Shown here in pieces: positions 52,211-60,714 of a stretch of 64,000 bases of DNA. Each line of letters starts with the position of its first letter. The stretch's first letter is position 1. Position numbers and translations under genes: made by a program. This DNA comes from Pontixanthobacter aquaemixtae (GTDB lineage Bacteria > Pseudomonadota > Alphaproteobacteria > Sphingomonadales > Sphingomonadaceae): NCBI RefSeq assembly GCF_009827395.1, contig NZ_WTYX01000001.1, positions 770,001-834,000 of the forward strand. Direction: 5' to 3'. Under the pieces are notes generated by a model. It saw only the letters and a list, made by a program, of their open reading frames with translations. It did not search any database and was not told the origin of the DNA.

Positions 52211-53674
52211 ATGATCCTGCGCGACGCCAATTTGTATATTGATGGACAATCCCGTGCCGCAGAAGGCGGGAAGACCTTTGATGTAATCGGCCCATGGACG
52301 GGCGAAGTGGTCGGCAAAGCAGCCGATGCTTCGGCATCCGATGTCGATGCTGCTATCTCTGCTGCACGCCGCGCATTTGACGAGACCGACTGGTCGACCA
52401 ATGCCGAACAACGCGTTGCACTGGTCACACGGCTGCGAGAGCTTTTTGAAGAAAACCGCGATCGCCTCGCCGAACTGGCCAGAGTCGAAGCGGGCGCCGC
52501 AATGGGTGCGGTGGGCCGTGCGCATGTCGATATGGCGCTGGACGGTTGGGACGACAATCTGGCGCTTTTCCCGCAAGTCGAATGGGAAAAGGACTATGGC
52601 ACGCGCGAGGGCTACGGATTTACCAGCCGCCGTAAGGCGGTGCGTGAAGCAATCGGCGTGGTCGGGGCCATCACGCCTTGGAATGTCCCGCTTTATGTAA
52701 ATGTCGGCAAAGTGGTCGCAGCCTTGCTTGCTGGCTGCACGGTTATCCTGAAGCCCGCGCCGGATACCCCGGGTATGGGCGCGATCTTTGGCGAGCTGGC
52801 AGAGCAAGCAGGCTTCCCGCCCGGAGTTCTCAATGTCGTGTTCGGAAGCGATCCGGCGCTCGCCGGCGAGATGCTGGTAACCGATCCCCGCGTCGATCTC
52901 ATCAGCTTCACCGGATCAACCGGTGTCGGCAAACGGATTATGGAACAGGGCGCGGCGACGCTGAAACGGGTGTTCCTCGAACTGGGCGGCAAGTCGGCCA
53001 AAATAGTGCTGGAAGACGCGTCTGAATTCGCAACGGAAATCGCGCATTCGATGTTGGTCTTTCATGCCGGGCAGGGCTGCGCAGTCCAATCGCGCCTGCT
53101 GGTTCACAAAAGCCGCTACGAAGAAGCCAAGCAAATCCTCGCGCATGCCTATGCCGGTTTCGGCGATAGTTGGGGTGAGTTCGACAATCCCCAACACATC
53201 ATGGGGCCGGTTGTTTCGCAGCGACAGATGGAGCGCGTCTTGTCCTATATCGAGCTGGGCCAGGAAGAGGGCGCGACATTGTTGGCCGGCGGCAAGGCCC
53301 GCCCGGACAAGGGTGATGGCTTCTTCATCGAGCCCACCGTTTTCGTCGATGTCGACAATGAAATGCGGATTGCACAGGAAGAAATTTTCGGACCTGTTCT
53401 TGTCGTGATACCTTTCGAAGACGATGATGATGCGGTACGGATCGCCAACGAAAGCGATTATGGCTTGTCTGGCGGGGTTGCATCAGACGACTTTGATCGG
53501 GCAATGGCAATCGCCAAACGGGTCCGGACCGGATCCATGAGCGTGAATGGCGGCATGTGTATTGCCGGCGATATTCCGTTCGGAGGGTATAAGGCGAGCG
53601 GCATGGGCCGCGAATGGGGGGTTGAAGGGATCGAAGAGTTCCTTGAAACCAAATTGATCGCTTGGCGTGAATAG
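52211..53674 (+). CDS. NAD(P)-dependent aldehyde dehydrogenase
   Basis: A 487-residue aldehyde dehydrogenase with Glu257 in LELGGKS and the nucleophile Cys290 in HAGQGCAVQ; TPWNVPLYVNV and FTGSTGVGK are in place. The frame opens 15 codons earlier within the SDR gene, but ATG 52211 is the conserved start. HAGQGC is a pattern shared with several terpenoid and aromatic aldehyde dehydrogenases. It lies between an SDR and a TetR gene and probably oxidises the aldehyde made by the SDR. Confidence 0.92.
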   Translation: MILRDANLYIDGQSRAAEGGKTFDVIGPWTGEVVGKAADASASDVDAAISAARRAFDETDWSTNAEQRVALVTRLRELFEENRDRLAELARVEAGAAMGAVGRAHVDMALDGWDDNLALFPQVEWEKDYGTREGYGFTSRRKAVREAIGVVGAITPWNVPLYVNVGKVVAALLAGCTVILKPAPDTPGMGAIFGELAEQAGFPPGVLNVVFGSDPALAGEMLVTDPRVDLISFTGSTGVGKRIMEQGAATLKRVFLELGGKSAKIVLEDASEFATEIAHSMLVFHAGQGCAVQSRLLVHKSRYEEAKQILAHAYAGFGDSWGEFDNPQHIMGPVVSQRQMERVLSYIELGQEEGATLLAGGKARPDKGDGFFIEPTVFVDVDNEMRIAQEEIFGPVLVVIPFEDDDDAVRIANESDYGLSGGVASDDFDRAMAIAKRVRTGSMSVNGGMCIAGDIPFGGYKASGMGREWGVEGIEEFLETKLIAWRE

Positions 53675-53676
53675 GG

Positions 53677-54399
53677 ATGGAACTGGGGTTGAACCAAGAG
53701 CAGAACAGAGTGCGTGTCGCGCTTGACCGCGCTCAACGTGCAAAAGTGGTTCACAACCTGCAGGGGCAAAAGCTTGGCCGTAAAGGCCAAATTACCCGCG
53801 CCAAGATTATCGCTGCCGCGCAAGAATTAATCGCGGAAAGCGATGACCCCAATATCTCGCTAAGCGCTGTGGCCCGCGTGGTCGGCATCGGGATGACTTC
53901 GCTCTATAATTACTTCGCTGACCTGTCAGAGCTGGTGCTCGCTCTGCTGGAATTGGCGATGGAAGATGCTGACGAGGCCTACATCCATCATTTGTCCGAG
54001 CGGTGGAGCGATGAAACCCTGGCGGAGGATTGCCGCAAATTTGTGACCAACTTCGCCGAGTTCTGGGCGAGAAACGCAAATCTTTTGCATGTCCGCAATT
54101 ACCTTGCCGACCAGCGAAACCAGCAGATGATCCACCACCGTGTTCTTGCGGCGAAACAGGTTGGCCTGCTGCTTACCATGCAAATGGATACGGAGCCCGA
54201 TGGGCGCGACTCCATGACCCAAGGGATGGCTACGGCGCTTTACATCGCGATTGAACGGGTGTCCTCGGTGCTTAACAACGGTGATCTGCCTGCGGATGTC
54301 GACGGAAGCTTCAGGCCGAAGAGCACATTCCTGCTCGAAGCGCAGTCGCATCTTCTGGAAATGGGCTTGCGCTCGATGAGAGAGCAGAACCGCGGCTAG
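53677..54399 (+). CDS. TetR-family transcriptional regulator
   Basis: A 240-residue TetR protein with an unusually long N-terminal arm (about 38 residues, basic: RAQRAKVVHNLQGQKLGRKG in part) before the HTH ITRAKIIAAAQELI ... GMTSLYNYFADLSELV. The ATG follows two bases after the aldehyde dehydrogenase stop, with only a weak ribosome site. Being last in an operon that carries two palindromes in its promoter makes it an alternative candidate for the island-wide regulator. Convergent with the hydratase at 54406. Confidence 0.87.
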   Translation: MELGLNQEQNRVRVALDRAQRAKVVHNLQGQKLGRKGQITRAKIIAAAQELIAESDDPNISLSAVARVVGIGMTSLYNYFADLSELVLALLELAMEDADEAYIHHLSERWSDETLAEDCRKFVTNFAEFWARNANLLHVRNYLADQRNQQMIHHRVLAAKQVGLLLTMQMDTEPDGRDSMTQGMATALYIAIERVSSVLNNGDLPADVDGSFRPKSTFLLEAQSHLLEMGLRSMREQNRG

Positions 54400-54405
54400 C
54401 GCGGA

Positions 54406-55206
54406 TCAAGACTTCTTGTTGCCCAGCTTGGCAATGTAATCGTCGATCCGTTTGCGATAGGCCGGGTTCAGCATCAGCGCGCTGTTGGCCATTCGCTCTA
54501 CATGCCGCCCCTGTTCACGGCCCAGATCGGCAGCAAGCTCAATCGCGATTTTGGCTGCACCCATTTGTTCCGGATCGCTCTTGGTCAAATGGCGGCAAAA
54601 ATCGAGGGATGCTTCCTCAAACCCGTCATCTGGTGTGACATCGTGCACCAGGCCCATGATCAACGCCTTTTGCGCATCTGCTTTCTTGTTGCCCATAATC
54701 AGCCAACGTGCCCAATGGGGGCCGCACAGGCGCGTCAACCGGCTTACCCCGTTGGAGGCCGGAAGAACGCCGAACAGCCCTTCCGGAAACGAAAATTCGG
54801 CGTTTTCGGATGCGAGGCGGAAATCGCACGAGAGCGCAAGTTCAAGCCCGCCGCCCACGCAGGTCGAATGGATAGCGCAGACGATCGGCTTTTCGATATG
54901 TTCCATCTCGTCATAGATGCGGTGCATACCATGCAGTCCGATCCTGTGATTTTCCCTGATCTCGGTCGCCGTTTGCGGGCGAGGGCGGTCGGAACTTCCT
55001 TTGAGATCCGCGCCAGAGCAGAAAAAGCGCCCCGTTGCGCGAACCAGCAGGACTCTGAGTGCAGGATCGTCCCTGAAACGGATCAGGGCCTGTTCGAACA
55101 GCTCCATGGTCTCGCCCGAAAGCGCATTGAGCTTGTCGGGGCGGTTCAATGTCGCGATCAGGATGCCATCGCGTTCTTCGGTCAGCAGATGCGGTTCGTC
55201 ACTCAT
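54406..55206 (-). CDS. Enoyl-CoA hydratase/isomerase (crotonase) family protein
   Basis: A 266-residue crotonase. Oxyanion-hole motifs are FFCSGADLKG (about 64-73) and CVGGGLELALSCD (about 112-124). The acidic active-site region reads FSFPEGLFGVLPASNG, with one Glu kept. ATG 55206 is chosen; upstream residues to 55242 lie in the intergenic gap. It follows the fused acyl-CoA dehydrogenase 10 bases downstream, so a dehydrogenation-hydration pair is the obvious inference. Confidence 0.9.
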   Translation of the reverse strand: MSDEPHLLTEERDGILIATLNRPDKLNALSGETMELFEQALIRFRDDPALRVLLVRATGRFFCSGADLKGSSDRPRPQTATEIRENHRIGLHGMHRIYDEMEHIEKPIVCAIHSTCVGGGLELALSCDFRLASENAEFSFPEGLFGVLPASNGVSRLTRLCGPHWARWLIMGNKKADAQKALIMGLVHDVTPDDGFEEASLDFCRHLTKSDPEQMGAAKIAIELAADLGREQGRHVERMANSALMLNPAYRKRIDDYIAKLGNKKS

Positions 55207-55216
55207 AGATATAACC

Positions 55217-57424
55217 CTAGGCCCGGGTCCGCGGCAGGCCAAGTCCCCGTTCGGCGATCATTGATCGGTGCACTTCGCTTGTACCGCCATAGATCTTTGT
55301 CCCGTGGGCGTGGCGGTAGGACTGGTTGATAAGCGCAGCAGCGCCTTTGCGTTTGGTCAGCGATAATGGCGCGGTAAGGTTCATTAGATCGCGCGCATCA
55401 TCCATAAATCGTTCGGACGAAAACATTTTGGCCATCGGGCCGTATGCCAGATTGGGTTTCTTCTCGACACCGGCCCATGTTGCGCGATGTTCAAACAACA
55501 GGGACACTGCCACGTTGGCCCGCGCCTTCATAAGGCGCTGCTGTGCATCAAGGGTTTCGATCAGTTTCTGCCCCATACCGGTATCGATTTCGCTGCAAAG
55601 CTCTTCGGCAGCTTCGACAGTATGTAGCATAGGGTTGGAAAACCCTCCGCCATGCTCGAGCTCGAGTGCAAGCGACATCGTGCGGACACCGCCATCCACC
55701 TCGCCAAGCCGCCAGCTGTCGGGGATCTTGACGTTATCGTAGAAGGTTATGTTGGTCCGTTCGTCCTGGAAAGTGTGGACTGGCTGGATGGTCACGCCTT
55801 CCGCTTTCAGCGGGACAATGAACATCGTCAGCCCCTTGTGTTTCGGGACTTCCGTGTTGGTGCGTGTCAGCATCAAGACATAGTCAGACAGGTTCGCCCC
55901 GCTGGTGAACATCTTGGTGCCGTCGATACGCCACCCATTGCCATCGGGAGTAGCGCGTGTTTGGGCAGCGAAAACATCTGAACCGGCCCCGGGTTCGGAA
56001 TAGCCGAGGCTGGCGATTGAATCCCCTGACATGATTTTTGAAAGGACTTCTTCCTTCAATTCGTCCGAGCCGGCGCGTGAGATCATCAGGCCGACCATTT
56101 CGGCAACGCCCGCCGCTGGATTGTTGTAGCCGTGACGATCGAATGTCCGTCGTGCCGCAGCCTTGGCGTAAGGGCCTATGCCGCGCCCGCCGAGTTCAGG
56201 GCTGGAGAGAAACATCAGCTTCGCCTCGATCAGCTTCTTGTGAAGCTCCGGAACCCAACCTTCCCAACTGTAGTGGAATTTTTCACGCATTTCAGGCGTG
56301 ACATTGGCGTCCATGAAGGCGTCGATTTCGGCCATCACGTTGCGGGCTTCCTCGCCAATATCAAATTCGATTGGCAGGTCGCCCACATCGGGCAGGTACA
56401 CGCTTGTCTTGCCATAATGGCGCGTGGCCGCTTCGCCGAGAAGCAATTGAGGATCGCCCCAGACCAAGGGCCATGAGCGGGCGCGCAATGTGTAAAGGTA
56501 GATGTCATATTCGGTGGTCAGGCCATAGCCGCCAAAAGTCTGGAGCGATTGGCTGACGGCCTTTCCGGCTGCGTCGATATTCCACCACAAACACGTCGAA
56601 ACTTGCGCCGCTGCATCGGTTTCGTTGTCGGCAATGGCGCGCATTGCCTTCCATGCAAGCAGCTTGCCGCCATCGACTTCGCAAAGTCGGTCCGCGAGCG
56701 GATGGCTGATCGCCTGAAATTGGCCGATCAGTTGGCCGAATTGCTTGCGTTCGCTGGCATATTCAGCCGCCATTTTGAGCGCCTGCCGACCGAGGCCGGC
56801 GAGCGCGACCGAAGTCAGCAGTTTCCATTCTTCGATGGTGGCTTCGAAAAGCGCGGCTGCTTCGGGCCCCGAGGCAAGCGGGGTCGATTTTGCCGACGCC
56901 AGATCGACTTCGGCCAAGCTGTCCGATGCGAGATTCTTTTCCGCAGGGCGTGCCTCGCTTGGTACTTCGTACAGGACAACCTCGTCGCCGCGACGCCCGA
57001 TGACGATCTCGGCGACTGTACCGCCTGCAACAAATTGTGATGGACGCGAAGCCGTGTCGTGCAAAGCTACCGAAGCCACGGTTCCACCCGATACAACGTT
57101 TGCCAGACAGTCCGCCGCATTGTCTGTCCCCAGCATTGCTATCAATCGCGCGGCCAGGAGGGTTTCAGCGATAGGTCCAAAAGGCAGTTTCCGCCCGACT
57201 TCTTCCATCAGAACAGCGGCATCGAAAGTGCCGAGGCCGAGACCGTCCTGTTCCTCTGGCACGCGGAGAAGAAATGCGCCCAGTTCCGCAAGGCCGGCCC
57301 AAACCTCCTTGTCAAAACCGGATTTCTCGGACTCGCGCAGGCGTTCGGGTGTGCACTTGTCATCAAGCAGCCGCGCGAAGCTCTCGCGCATCATTTCCTG
57401 ATCTTCGGTCAAATCGAAGTTCAT
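55217..57424 (-). CDS. Two-domain fused acyl-CoA dehydrogenase
   Basis: A 735-residue protein made of two acyl-CoA dehydrogenase units. Unit 1 (about 1-345) starts MNFDLTEDQEMMRESF and has QFQAISHPLADRL and FGGYGLTTEY. Unit 2 (about 355-735) has LGYSEPGAGSD, YGPMAKMFSSERF and ends YGGTSEVHRSMIAERGLGLP. Normal family length is about 380, so this is a real fusion. Steroid-degrading actinobacteria use alpha2-beta2 heteromers of two separate acyl-CoA dehydrogenases for bulky ring-bearing acyl-CoAs; this chain looks like such a pair joined. It is followed by a hydratase and preceded, four bases away, by an SDR. Confidence 0.92.
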   Translation of the reverse strand: MNFDLTEDQEMMRESFARLLDDKCTPERLRESEKSGFDKEVWAGLAELGAFLLRVPEEQDGLGLGTFDAAVLMEEVGRKLPFGPIAETLLAARLIAMLGTDNAADCLANVVSGGTVASVALHDTASRPSQFVAGGTVAEIVIGRRGDEVVLYEVPSEARPAEKNLASDSLAEVDLASAKSTPLASGPEAAALFEATIEEWKLLTSVALAGLGRQALKMAAEYASERKQFGQLIGQFQAISHPLADRLCEVDGGKLLAWKAMRAIADNETDAAAQVSTCLWWNIDAAGKAVSQSLQTFGGYGLTTEYDIYLYTLRARSWPLVWGDPQLLLGEAATRHYGKTSVYLPDVGDLPIEFDIGEEARNVMAEIDAFMDANVTPEMREKFHYSWEGWVPELHKKLIEAKLMFLSSPELGGRGIGPYAKAAARRTFDRHGYNNPAAGVAEMVGLMISRAGSDELKEEVLSKIMSGDSIASLGYSEPGAGSDVFAAQTRATPDGNGWRIDGTKMFTSGANLSDYVLMLTRTNTEVPKHKGLTMFIVPLKAEGVTIQPVHTFQDERTNITFYDNVKIPDSWRLGEVDGGVRTMSLALELEHGGGFSNPMLHTVEAAEELCSEIDTGMGQKLIETLDAQQRLMKARANVAVSLLFEHRATWAGVEKKPNLAYGPMAKMFSSERFMDDARDLMNLTAPLSLTKRKGAAALINQSYRHAHGTKIYGGTSEVHRSMIAERGLGLPRTRA

Positions 57425-57428
57425 AATA

Positions 57429-58256
57429 TTACTCCGACTTTCTTCCTCGCCTCATCATCTTGCTGATATCGACTTGGCCGGTGGCCAAACCGCCCATGAA
57501 ACCACCATCGACCGGGAAGACGACGCTGTTTACGACAGAGGCAAGATCGCTGTTTATGAGGACCAGTCCGCCGGCTTGCTCCTCTGCAGTGGTGTATCGG
57601 CCGAGCGGTTCCGCAGCCGCGTCAACGACGTCCTTGCCCGATGCCTCGTGAAACTGCTTCATCATCGGCGTTTCGGTTGGCGAGGGGAGAGTGCAATTCA
57701 TACGGATCCCCTGCTTGATCAGGCGCGCGCCCATGAATTGGGTCCAGACGATCACGTTCTCTTTTGAGAAAGAGTAACCTTCGTTGACCGTTTCCATATT
57801 GGCTTCGCACCATTCTACCGCAGCATCCCAGCCTTGGGTTGTCACGAATTCCATATTGGTGGGGATGCGCCGGCTCCATCCCAGCCCGCCGGTCGATGCG
57901 ATGTTGGCAATTGCGCCTCCGTCAGCCATCAAGGGCAGAACCTGTTCGGTCAGATGGCGCAGGCCGATGAAATTGACTTTCATGATGTCCATCGCCGGAA
58001 ACCCGGTCGGCAAACCTGCGCAGTTGAACAGCGAATCCACCTTGCCACCGATCGCGCTTACGCCGGCTTCGATTGATGCCGGATCGCGCAGGTCAATCTG
58101 GTTGAAGGAGGCTAGCGGAAGATCGCATTCCTTGAAGTCCAAGCCATGGACTTCTGCGCCGAGCTCGCCGAGCATCTTGGCCGTAGCATGGCCCATACCG
58201 GAATAGCACCCGGTCACGACAACCCGTTTGCCCTTGTAACCCAAAATGTCGGTCAT
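57429..58256 (-). CDS. SDR-family oxidoreductase, 3-alpha-HSD-like
   Basis: A 275-residue SDR: VTGCYSGMGHATAKML, FNCAGLPTG (CAG for NAG), catalytic YSFSK, end FPVDGGFMGG. The missing second acidic strand and the short central part, together with CAGL and TETPM, resemble 3-alpha-hydroxysteroid dehydrogenase/carbonyl reductase of Comamonas; that is a family resemblance, not proof of a steroid substrate. First gene of the SDR/fused dehydrogenase/hydratase operon, with a perfect palindrome about 90 bases upstream. Confidence 0.87.
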   Translation of the reverse strand: MTDILGYKGKRVVVTGCYSGMGHATAKMLGELGAEVHGLDFKECDLPLASFNQIDLRDPASIEAGVSAIGGKVDSLFNCAGLPTGFPAMDIMKVNFIGLRHLTEQVLPLMADGGAIANIASTGGLGWSRRIPTNMEFVTTQGWDAAVEWCEANMETVNEGYSFSKENVIVWTQFMGARLIKQGIRMNCTLPSPTETPMMKQFHEASGKDVVDAAAEPLGRYTTAEEQAGGLVLINSDLASVVNSVVFPVDGGFMGGLATGQVDISKMMRRGRKSE

Positions 58257-58344
58257 TTACGCACTCCTTCTGGCCAGAACCATTGACCGCTGATGCCAAA
58301 CTGATCGCAGTCAGCCCAGCAACGATCAATGCCCGGAACGCCAA

Positions 58345-58358
58345 ATCGCGGGCGCGAT
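58345..58358. promoter_or_regulatory. WTCGC-N4-GCGAW site upstream of SDR/fused-ACAD operon
   Basis: ATCGC-GGGC-GCGAT, 89-102 bases upstream of the SDR start at 58256 and 10 bases beyond the P450 stop. It marks an independent promoter for the 58256-54406 operon. Confidence 0.6.
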
Positions 58359-58368
58359 ATGCTCTAAT

Positions 58369-59616
58369 TCACCAAACGAGCGGAAGTTCGTGCGGGCCGA
58401 TAACGCCGCCCATCTTGTATTCGACCTGTGTTCCCGGCTTTGCCTTGAAACGGGGAATGCGTTTGAGCCATTCTTGCAAAGCGATTTTGACTTCCAGCCG
58501 GGCCAAATGAGCCCCCATGCAGCTGTGTACGCCAACTGTGAAAGCGAGGATGATCTTCTTCGGCCGATGGAAATCGACCTTGGTCGGGTCGGGAAAGACG
58601 TCCGGATCATAGTTGCAGGCGGGTAGAATGCTGGTGACTTTATCACCCTTCTTCATCTGCACCCCACGCAGTTCGATATCCTGCTTCACGGTTCGCCCGG
58701 AGAAAGTGACCGAGAACACCCGAAGCAGCTCTTCGACCTGCGCGTTGATATTGTCCGGATCGTCGATGATTTCCTGACATTTATCCGGGTTTTCAGCGAG
58801 ATAATTCCAGATGTTGTTCAGCGTCGCGAAGACCGTATCCAGCCCGGCAATGAACAGGAATATAACAAATCCGAACTTCTCTTTCGCAGAGATAGGCCGA
58901 TCATCGATCTTGGCGTGGACAATCTTGCTGACCAGCCCGTCATCGGGATTGGCTTCTTTTTCTGCAATTTGACCCTGCAGATATTCGGTAATCTTGGCCA
59001 TTGTTGCGGCCATCACTTCGCGGTCATTTGAATGCAGAAGATCGACCGACCATTCAACAAACGTATCGCACATATCGCGCGGCAAGCCCATCAGGTCGAG
59101 GAACACCAAGACCGGCAATGGACGGCCGAACTGTTCGGGGAAATCGCACTCTCCCTGATCGATGAAATCATCGATCAGTTCATTGGCCAGGTTTCTGATC
59201 CTGTCTTCCCAACCCAGCACTGCCTTTGGCGAGATGTACGGGTCAACGATGTTGCGATACTTCCGGTGATCAGGCGGATCGAATTCGATCGGAATGAAGT
59301 TGAAATAGTCTTCTGGATTGCGGGGGAAGGGGGTTGCATCCTCGGTGCTAAAATATTCGGCGTGCCGAAGTGCGAACAGCGCGTCCTCATGCTTGGTCAG
59401 GACCCACGCGTTCCCAAAGGGCGTAACGTCATAGAAGATCGGTGGAAACCGGTCATGCATGGCCGGAAAGAACTTGTAGGGATCGGCGAGGAATTCGGGG
59501 CCGTAAATAATGCCCGATTGCCGGATCAAGTCATGGGGGACGTGGTCGGGCACCTGATCCATCCCGATCCGGCGGGTTACCTTTGGCGGCGTCGGGTTGG
59601 TAGGATCAAATTTCAT
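58369..59616 (-). CDS. Cytochrome P450
   Basis: A 415-residue soluble P450. I-helix IAGLDTVFATLNN has the full AGxDT acid-alcohol pair, ExxR is ELLR, and the heme loop is FTVGVHSCMG with Cys366; the usual Gly after Phe is Thr. The N-terminal and substrate-recognition style (PIEFDPPDHRKYRNI) resembles terpene- or steroid-oxidising bacterial P450s. It lies 23 bases downstream of a [2Fe-2S] ferredoxin gene, its probable electron donor. The sequence does not reveal the substrate. Confidence 0.94.
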   Translation of the reverse strand: MKFDPTNPTPPKVTRRIGMDQVPDHVPHDLIRQSGIIYGPEFLADPYKFFPAMHDRFPPIFYDVTPFGNAWVLTKHEDALFALRHAEYFSTEDATPFPRNPEDYFNFIPIEFDPPDHRKYRNIVDPYISPKAVLGWEDRIRNLANELIDDFIDQGECDFPEQFGRPLPVLVFLDLMGLPRDMCDTFVEWSVDLLHSNDREVMAATMAKITEYLQGQIAEKEANPDDGLVSKIVHAKIDDRPISAKEKFGFVIFLFIAGLDTVFATLNNIWNYLAENPDKCQEIIDDPDNINAQVEELLRVFSVTFSGRTVKQDIELRGVQMKKGDKVTSILPACNYDPDVFPDPTKVDFHRPKKIILAFTVGVHSCMGAHLARLEVKIALQEWLKRIPRFKAKPGTQVEYKMGGVIGPHELPLVW

Positions 59617-59639
59617 TGTTCGAGGTCCTCTGGCCGGAG

Positions 59640-59966
59640 TTAATATTGCGCTTCTGGAAGGTGGACGACAAGTCCATCAAGATCGTCGGTGAGTTCAATC
59701 TGGCAAGACAATCTGCTGGTCGGCCTGGTGTCGCTCGCGGTCATTTCAAGCATATCGCGCTCGTCCTGCGAAGTTGGCGTACCCGCTTGGTCGGCCCATG
59801 CATCATCGACATAACAATGGCAGGTCGCACAGGCGAGACCGCCCCCGCATTCGGCAACGATGCCTTCAACCCCGTTGTCCAGCGCGCCGCGCATCACGGA
59901 ATCGCCGTTCTCAATATCAGCGGACTGGCTTTCGCCAGTGTGGGAAACATAAGTGACCTTCGGCAT
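59640..59966 (-). CDS. [2Fe-2S] ferredoxin (adrenodoxin/putidaredoxin type)
   Basis: A 108-residue vertebrate-type ferredoxin. Cluster ligands Cys40, Cys46, Cys49 and Cys88 (ECGGGLACATC and SCQI); an extra Cys51 follows. Start at 59966 after GAGAGGA. It precedes and is surely co-transcribed with the P450, and may also serve the second P450 or the Rieske enzymes because no other carrier and no ferredoxin reductase gene is in the window. Divergent from a TetR gene, across a palindrome-rich gap. Confidence 0.93.
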   Translation of the reverse strand: MPKVTYVSHTGESQSADIENGDSVMRGALDNGVEGIVAECGGGLACATCHCYVDDAWADQAGTPTSQDERDMLEMTASDTRPTSRLSCQIELTDDLDGLVVHLPEAQY

Positions 59967-59987
59967 AAATCCTCTCGTGCGAGCCAT

Positions 59988-60026
59988 GAGAACAGCGTTC
60001 TCGTAATTTCTGTTCTATCGTGATAG
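59988..60026. promoter_or_regulatory. Overlapping palindromes, ferredoxin/TetR divergent promoter
   Basis: GAGAAC-AGC-GTTCTC (59988-60002), AGAACAG ... CTGTTCT (59989-59995 with 60010-60016) and CTATC-GT-GATAG (60015-60026) sit in the 97-base divergent gap. None matches the island palindrome. A TetR operator for the adjacent regulator is the likely role. Confidence 0.65.
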
Positions 60027-60063
60027 ACGGGAAAGGAAAGAGCGAAACCGTAGGAGGTGAGCT

Positions 60064-60714
60064 GTGCATGACATAGATATCGCCTCGGCGGAGCAACTCC
60101 CGGCTGTCGCAGACAAGCGTGCGGCGATTGTTGCAGCGGCGAACGATCTGTTGCTGGAGCGCGGTCTCGATGGTCTGACGATCCGTGCGGTTCTTTCCCG
60201 CACAGGGCTGGCGCGCCGGGCATTCTATGATCTTTTCGCGACCAAGGATGATCTGGTGCTGGCGCTGTTCGAGGCATCGCTATCCGATGCTGCCGCGCTG
60301 ATGAAGAAAACGGGTCGCGAGCTGGATGGGCCCGTCGACCGGCTTGACCTGATCATCCGGACGATTTCGGTTCGCGGCGCGGTGGAGGTCGAAGGCACCA
60401 GCCCGCAAAGAGATCGGCGCGGCGCGGCCTTCAGCCGCGAACATATGCGGCTTGCGCAGGAACGCCCGGCCGAATTGCGACGCGCGACCAAACCTTTGAT
60501 CGACCTGATCATGCAGGTTGTGCAAGAGGGGATCGGCGAGGGGCAATGGCACAGCGCAGACCCTTCGCGATCTGCGCGTTTCATCTATAATTTGGTTTCA
60601 ACGACTGTGCAGACCGAATTGCTTGATCCCGGAAACACGGCATCAGACCGCGCGGAACGGGAAAAATTGGCAGACCAATTGGTCGCGTTTTGTGTAAAGT
60701 CGCTATCGCGCTAG
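60064..60714 (+). CDS. TetR-family transcriptional regulator
   Basis: A 216-residue TetR protein: HTH in AIVAAANDLLLERGLDGLTI ... GLARRAFYDLFATKDDLV (in parts), then a helical ligand domain. GTG start at 60064, about seven bases after GGAGG. It is divergent from the ferredoxin-P450 pair and separated by palindromes of its own type, so it probably represses that pair rather than the whole island. Its stop overlaps the cysQ stop by a few bases. Confidence 0.9.
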   Translation: MHDIDIASAEQLPAVADKRAAIVAAANDLLLERGLDGLTIRAVLSRTGLARRAFYDLFATKDDLVLALFEASLSDAAALMKKTGRELDGPVDRLDLIIRTISVRGAVEVEGTSPQRDRRGAAFSREHMRLAQERPAELRRATKPLIDLIMQVVQEGIGEGQWHSADPSRSARFIYNLVSTTVQTELLDPGNTASDRAEREKLADQLVAFCVKSLSR

